Positions 6,245 through 8,678 of a stretch of 8,678 bases of DNA are shown piece after piece (positions within the stretch are counted from its first letter, which is position 1; every line of letters starts with the position of its first letter). The notes beneath the pieces are model-generated. The model had not been told where the DNA came from. It saw only the letters and a list, made by a program, of their open reading frames with translations, and did no database searches. The stretch is from Bacteroidota bacterium. Its GTDB lineage: Bacteria > Bacteroidota > Rhodothermia > Rhodothermales > UBA10348. The position numbers were made by a program, and so were the translations under genes. The DNA lies in assembly GCA_004356385.1 (NCBI GenBank), contig SMXL01000119.1:1-8678 (forward strand), in the 5' to 3' direction.

Positions 6245-6811
6245 GTGACCAACTTCGAACTGAAAAAGGGCGCGCTGGTTTGCACGCTATTGTTGTCCTT
6301 CGTGTCCGGTTGTGCACTCGTCGACTCGAGTGAAAACGGTGATTCGGTCAGGTTCCGAACCGATCACGACTTCTACGAAGCCATCATCATATCGGGAATT
6401 TTGGTCCGGATGAACGTCGACATCGCTACGATCCTGGAAAATCAGGGAGGTGAAGATGTCGTATTGACGGGCTGTATCAATCCGTCCCTTCCGGAACTCC
6501 AAAAGCGACTCGACGGAATTTGGACAACCGTTTATGCCGCTGCTGAACCCGAGTGCATCAGCCCACCGTGGTTCATCGAACCCGGTGAAATGTATCAGGA
6601 CACGCTTCGAGTCGACGCGATCCTCGACCCACAGGTCGTCCCCGTATTAAGGTGGGAAAGCGGTATCCCGGTCGACGGTACCTACAGATTGGAGAGAAGG
6701 ATTTACTCCAATCATCTCGTTGATGAATTCCCCGGCACGTTATTACCGCTCTCGGACCGGATCTCCCAGGTGTTTGAGATTCGCACCCGACAAGCGTTGA
6801 CACTCAGGTAG
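6245..6811 (+). CDS. Small lipoprotein, beta-sandwich-like, function unknown
   Basis: I choose the GTG at 6245 (188 residues). It is preceded by GGGAGGG at 6234-6240 and gives a lipoprotein signal: VTNFELKK, a hydrophobic stretch, then VSGC with C23 as the lipidated residue. Longer in-frame starts reach back into the DUF1080 gene and would bury this signal. The mature part alternates strand-like segments and contains two further Cys, one in VVLTGCINPS and one in AEPECISPP, which may form a disulfide. WFIEPGEMYQDTLRV and IPVDGTYRLERRI follow. This 'GCINP...W...PGE...DTLRV...GTYRL' pattern is what I have seen in unnamed lipoproteins of Rhodothermia and relatives with an immunoglobulin-like fold. 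No enzyme motif is seen. It overlaps the convergent polymerase-like gene by 8 bases at the 3' ends. Confidence 0.8.
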   Translation: MTNFELKKGALVCTLLLSFVSGCALVDSSENGDSVRFRTDHDFYEAIIISGILVRMNVDIATILENQGGEDVVLTGCINPSLPELQKRLDGIWTTVYAAAEPECISPPWFIEPGEMYQDTLRVDAILDPQVVPVLRWESGIPVDGTYRLERRIYSNHLVDEFPGTLLPLSDRISQVFEIRTRQALTLR

Positions 6812-7997
6812 GCGCGGTCTTGTTCAGAACTACGCCGAACGGCTCCAATTTTTCAGGGGCCTCTTCGGCTCTTGTCTCCAAAGCCATTTCGTCCTCCTCG
6901 AAGAGCGCATGTTCGTGTACAACGGCACGGCGAATGAAGCCGGGATAGCGCCTGTGAACGGTTCGAACAGCCCCCAGAACAGCGGGACGTTCATCAAACA
7001 GAGCAGACTGACGGGCACTCGGCGGGCGCAGTGACTCGAGCCGAATCCCAAGGCGGTCGACTTCCATCGAAGGTTCGAGCAGCCCTTCCATCATAGAAAT
7101 CGATAAGCGAAACAAGGTCCCTGGAGCCCTTTGAGGAGAAGAGAGAATCCGTTCCGCCCATCGAGGCTCTAGCGCTCCTTCGGCGTGAACTCCGAGTCGA
7201 ATGCGCTGAGAACGATAAACGCCCAGCCCCTCGGCCGCCTGGTCGATGAGTTTTCCTAATACTGGCTCCAACATAACGGGCTGTGCGGCTACGGGATCGT
7301 CGAACGCGTACCACCTTTCGATGGCCGGCGGCGGCACGTAGAGGGGGATACGATCTTCCTTCTCCGGATGCAGCATTTCGTACAAGCGCTGTCCCTCTTC
7401 ACCAAACTGAGCTTCCATCTGCCTGGCGTTCAGTCGGCGCGTACCGTCCAGCGTACTGTATCCGAACAGGCGGAGTTGCTCCAGCATGTCATCCGAAAAA
7501 CCCAACTCCTCCAAACGATCCACGTCAAAACGCCGAAGAAAAGGAACCCACCGCCGAGTATGAACCTGCAATACGTGTCCATTTACGGAACGAAGTGCTG
7601 CCAGCCGGGCAACCGATCGGTATTTCCCGGCCCCGACCTGCGCCGACAATCGAATGGCCAGCGAACAGGCGTCCGGAAAACTGCACTCCGAGAAATTCAC
7701 GAAGGGTGGCTCACTTGCTTCGATAAAAGGGGTAACAACATTGATCTCCCGGAGCACGGCTTCCCAACACGTTCGTTCCAATTGCACATCTCGGACACGA
7801 ATGACCGCCTCTGGACACAATCGCCGTGCACGATCGGCCGTATCGCCAAGATTTACACCTCTAAGATGGCGGGAGCGCGTACGGGCCACAACCCGTCCCC
7901 CTGAGACTACAACAACGGAGATCCGCTTGGCAAATGTCTTCGAAAAGGCCCTTGAAAAGGTCCAGGCGGGGTATTCAGGTACATATAAGCAATACAC
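6804..7997 (-). CDS. ImuB-like Y-family DNA polymerase homologue, probably catalytically inactive
   Basis: The product is 397 residues. The N-terminus MYCLYVPEYPAWTF corresponds to the first strand of Y-family polymerases, which in active enzymes carries a catalytic Asp; none is present. The second acidic site also looks lost: FVNFSECSF stands where an LD or DE pair is expected. RARRLCPEAVIRVRD and SVARLAALRS are typical fingers/palm segments. A helix-hairpin-helix-like thumb lies at about 155-190, and VPPPAIERWYAFDDPV leads into the little finger. QSALF at 330-334 is a good beta-clamp-binding motif. ImuB in the ImuA-ImuB-DnaE2 mutasome is a non-catalytic, clamp-binding adaptor, and this fits. 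No imuA or dnaE2 is visible beside it. The start is GTG at 7997; in frame an upstream TAA follows within 15 bases, so no longer form exists. It has no Shine-Dalgarno site. Confidence 0.85.
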   Translation of the reverse strand: MYCLYVPEYPAWTFSRAFSKTFAKRISVVVVSGGRVVARTRSRHLRGVNLGDTADRARRLCPEAVIRVRDVQLERTCWEAVLREINVVTPFIEASEPPFVNFSECSFPDACSLAIRLSAQVGAGKYRSVARLAALRSVNGHVLQVHTRRWVPFLRRFDVDRLEELGFSDDMLEQLRLFGYSTLDGTRRLNARQMEAQFGEEGQRLYEMLHPEKEDRIPLYVPPPAIERWYAFDDPVAAQPVMLEPVLGKLIDQAAEGLGVYRSQRIRLGVHAEGALEPRWAERILSSPQRAPGTLFRLSISMMEGLLEPSMEVDRLGIRLESLRPPSARQSALFDERPAVLGAVRTVHRRYPGFIRRAVVHEHALFEEDEMALETRAEEAPEKLEPFGVVLNKTAPT

Positions 7998-8060
7998 ATA
8001 TATTACACATTAACACTACGCATTTATATCACATGTATTAAACATATGTTATTCATATAA
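7981..8060. promoter_or_regulatory. AT-rich divergent promoter region
   Basis: I count 18 G or C in these 80 bases, about 22%, against roughly half in the flanking genes. The region lies at and just before the start of the minus-strand ImuB-like gene and before the plus-strand AhpD-like gene. It includes the 8-bp palindrome ACATATGT (8042-8049 or very near) and repeated CACAT, ACATATA and CATATAA words. Candidate -10-like elements such as TATAAG occur on the plus strand, but I cannot fix a promoter. No E. coli-type LexA box (CTGT-N8-ACAG) is seen. Confidence 0.45.
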
Positions 8061-8063
8061 GAG

Positions 8064-8207
8064 ATGCAACTAAAAGAGAAAAGTCGTTGGTTTTCGTCCA
8101 AAAAGAGCTATGAAAGGGGTGAGAAGAACAGTCTGACCGCATCCAAATGGCCCGTCCCGATGCTAGATTCCCTCCACACAACCGAGAAATGGTATGAGTT
8201 GGATTGA
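8064..8207 (+). other. Possible 47-residue upstream ORF, doubtful
   Basis: ATG at 8064 opens a frame of 47 codons, MQLKEKSRWFSSKKSYERGE onward, ending with TGA at 8205. It overlaps the start of the AhpD-like gene by 14 bases in another frame. It is Lys/Ser-rich with no motif or membrane segment. It could be a leader peptide whose termination helps start the next gene, or chance. AAGAG lies immediately before the ATG, too close to be a good ribosome site. Confidence 0.15.
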
Positions 8208-8678
8208 AACGATCCCTTATGAGCGGTCATCCGGACGCCTCCGCAAATCCTACAATCGCATAAAGGGCCCTGACGGGTACATAGATAACATAATGATGCT
8301 CCACAGCCTCCGACCTCACACACTGGACGGACACATGCAGCTCTATAAAAACGTACTGCATCATTCGGCCAACGAAATCCCCAAATCCATGCTGGAGACG
8401 GTCGGAATCTACGTGAGCCTCTTGAACCGATGCGACTACTGCGTGGAACATCACTTCCACGGACTGAGAAGAATGCTGAACGATGATAAACGGGCCGATG
8501 CCATCCGAGCCTCCCTTGAATCTGGAGACCTGCCTGCTGCGTTTGACCCGCAGGAGGAGGCCATTCTTGATTACGTGAAAGTTCTTACTGAAACACCCGA
8601 CAAGTTGGCAAAAGAAAATATTGAGTTGCTTCGGGCGATCGGCGTGTCCGACGGCGAAATACTGGAGATCAATCAGAC
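8194..8678 (+). CDS. AhpD-like peroxidase-related protein (3' end outside window)
   Basis: The frame is open from ATG 8194 to the right edge, with 161 full codons. It begins MSWIETIPYERSSGRLRKSY, then reads IMMLHSLRPHTLDGHMQLYK, matching the 'peroxidase-related enzyme' group of the AhpD/carboxymuconolactone-decarboxylase superfamily. The core has E68, C80, C83 and H87 in RCDYCVEHHFHGL, i.e. E-x11-C-x2-C-x3-H, the full redox and proton-relay set known from AhpD. A peroxide-reducing or thiol-disulfide role is therefore likely, with reductant unknown. Further conserved-looking text is FDPQEEAILDYVKVLTETP and LRAIGVSDGEILEINQ. The start is chosen because the family commonly opens this way and an A/G-rich GAGAAA lies just upstream. 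The gene is divergent from the ImuB-like gene across the AT-rich region. Confidence 0.9.
   Translation, partial: MSWIETIPYERSSGRLRKSYNRIKGPDGYIDNIMMLHSLRPHTLDGHMQLYKNVLHHSANEIPKSMLETVGIYVSLLNRCDYCVEHHFHGLRRMLNDDKRADAIRASLESGDLPAAFDPQEEAILDYVKVLTETPDKLAKENIELLRAIGVSDGEILEINQ

Noticed and set aside
7283..8013. Several plus-strand frames of 119-178 codons opposite the ImuB-like gene
   Set aside because: They are antisense to a gene with clear family features and have no recognisable domain of their own.
7981..8060. LexA (SOS) box for the ImuB-like gene
   Set aside because: No CTGT-N8-ACAG or clear variant found. The palindromic words present are generic AT-rich sequence.

Overview
The window holds about 8.7 kb of a compact bacterial chromosome, with roughly balanced base composition, short spacers and genes on both strands. 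Several things point to a Rhodothermia or wider Bacteroidota-like heterotroph: weak or absent Shine-Dalgarno sites before many starts, an ECF sigma factor paired with a DUF6768 membrane protein, an exported DUF1080 protein, and a small lipoprotein of the 'beta-sandwich with PGE motif' type. This is a judgement from gene style only. No rRNA or other marker gene is present. I see no tRNA, rRNA, CRISPR array, insertion sequence or phage gene.

Layout, left to right. (1) The 3' end of an amidase-signature enzyme (1-660). (2) A 347-base stretch without an intact gene. It holds a decayed C-terminal piece of a VOC/glyoxalase-type gene (about 753-944) and a perfect 11-bp hairpin (972-997). (3) A minus-strand pair: an ECF sigma factor (1407-1943) followed with no gap by a DUF6768 two-helix membrane protein (1008-1406), apparently translationally coupled. 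(4) A plus-strand run: an exported M24 metallopeptidase (2109-3473), a GNAT acetyltransferase one base later (3475-4047), and a fold-type I PLP aminotransferase (4117-5256). A start-less C-terminal remnant of an ornithine cyclodeaminase-family gene (about 5237-5467) follows directly. (5) An exported DUF1080 protein (5497-6126) and a small lipoprotein (6245-6811). (6) A convergent minus-strand ImuB-like Y-family polymerase homologue (6804-7997) that appears to lack the catalytic acidic residues but keeps a clamp-binding motif. (7) An AT-rich divergent promoter region (about 7981-8060), then the start of an AhpD-like peroxidase-related gene (8194 to the right edge).

How the genes fit together: the peptidase, acetyltransferase, aminotransferase and cyclodeaminase remnant share a peptide and amino-acid metabolism theme and may once have been one transcription unit. 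The sigma/DUF6768 pair looks like a self-contained regulatory module. The ImuB-like gene and the AhpD-like gene, divergent from one AT-rich region, could both be stress-related, but no regulator site was recognised. I did not find a clearly new multi-gene system. The points most worth following are the sigma/DUF6768 pair, the two gene remnants, and the catalytically doubtful ImuB-like protein without visible partners.
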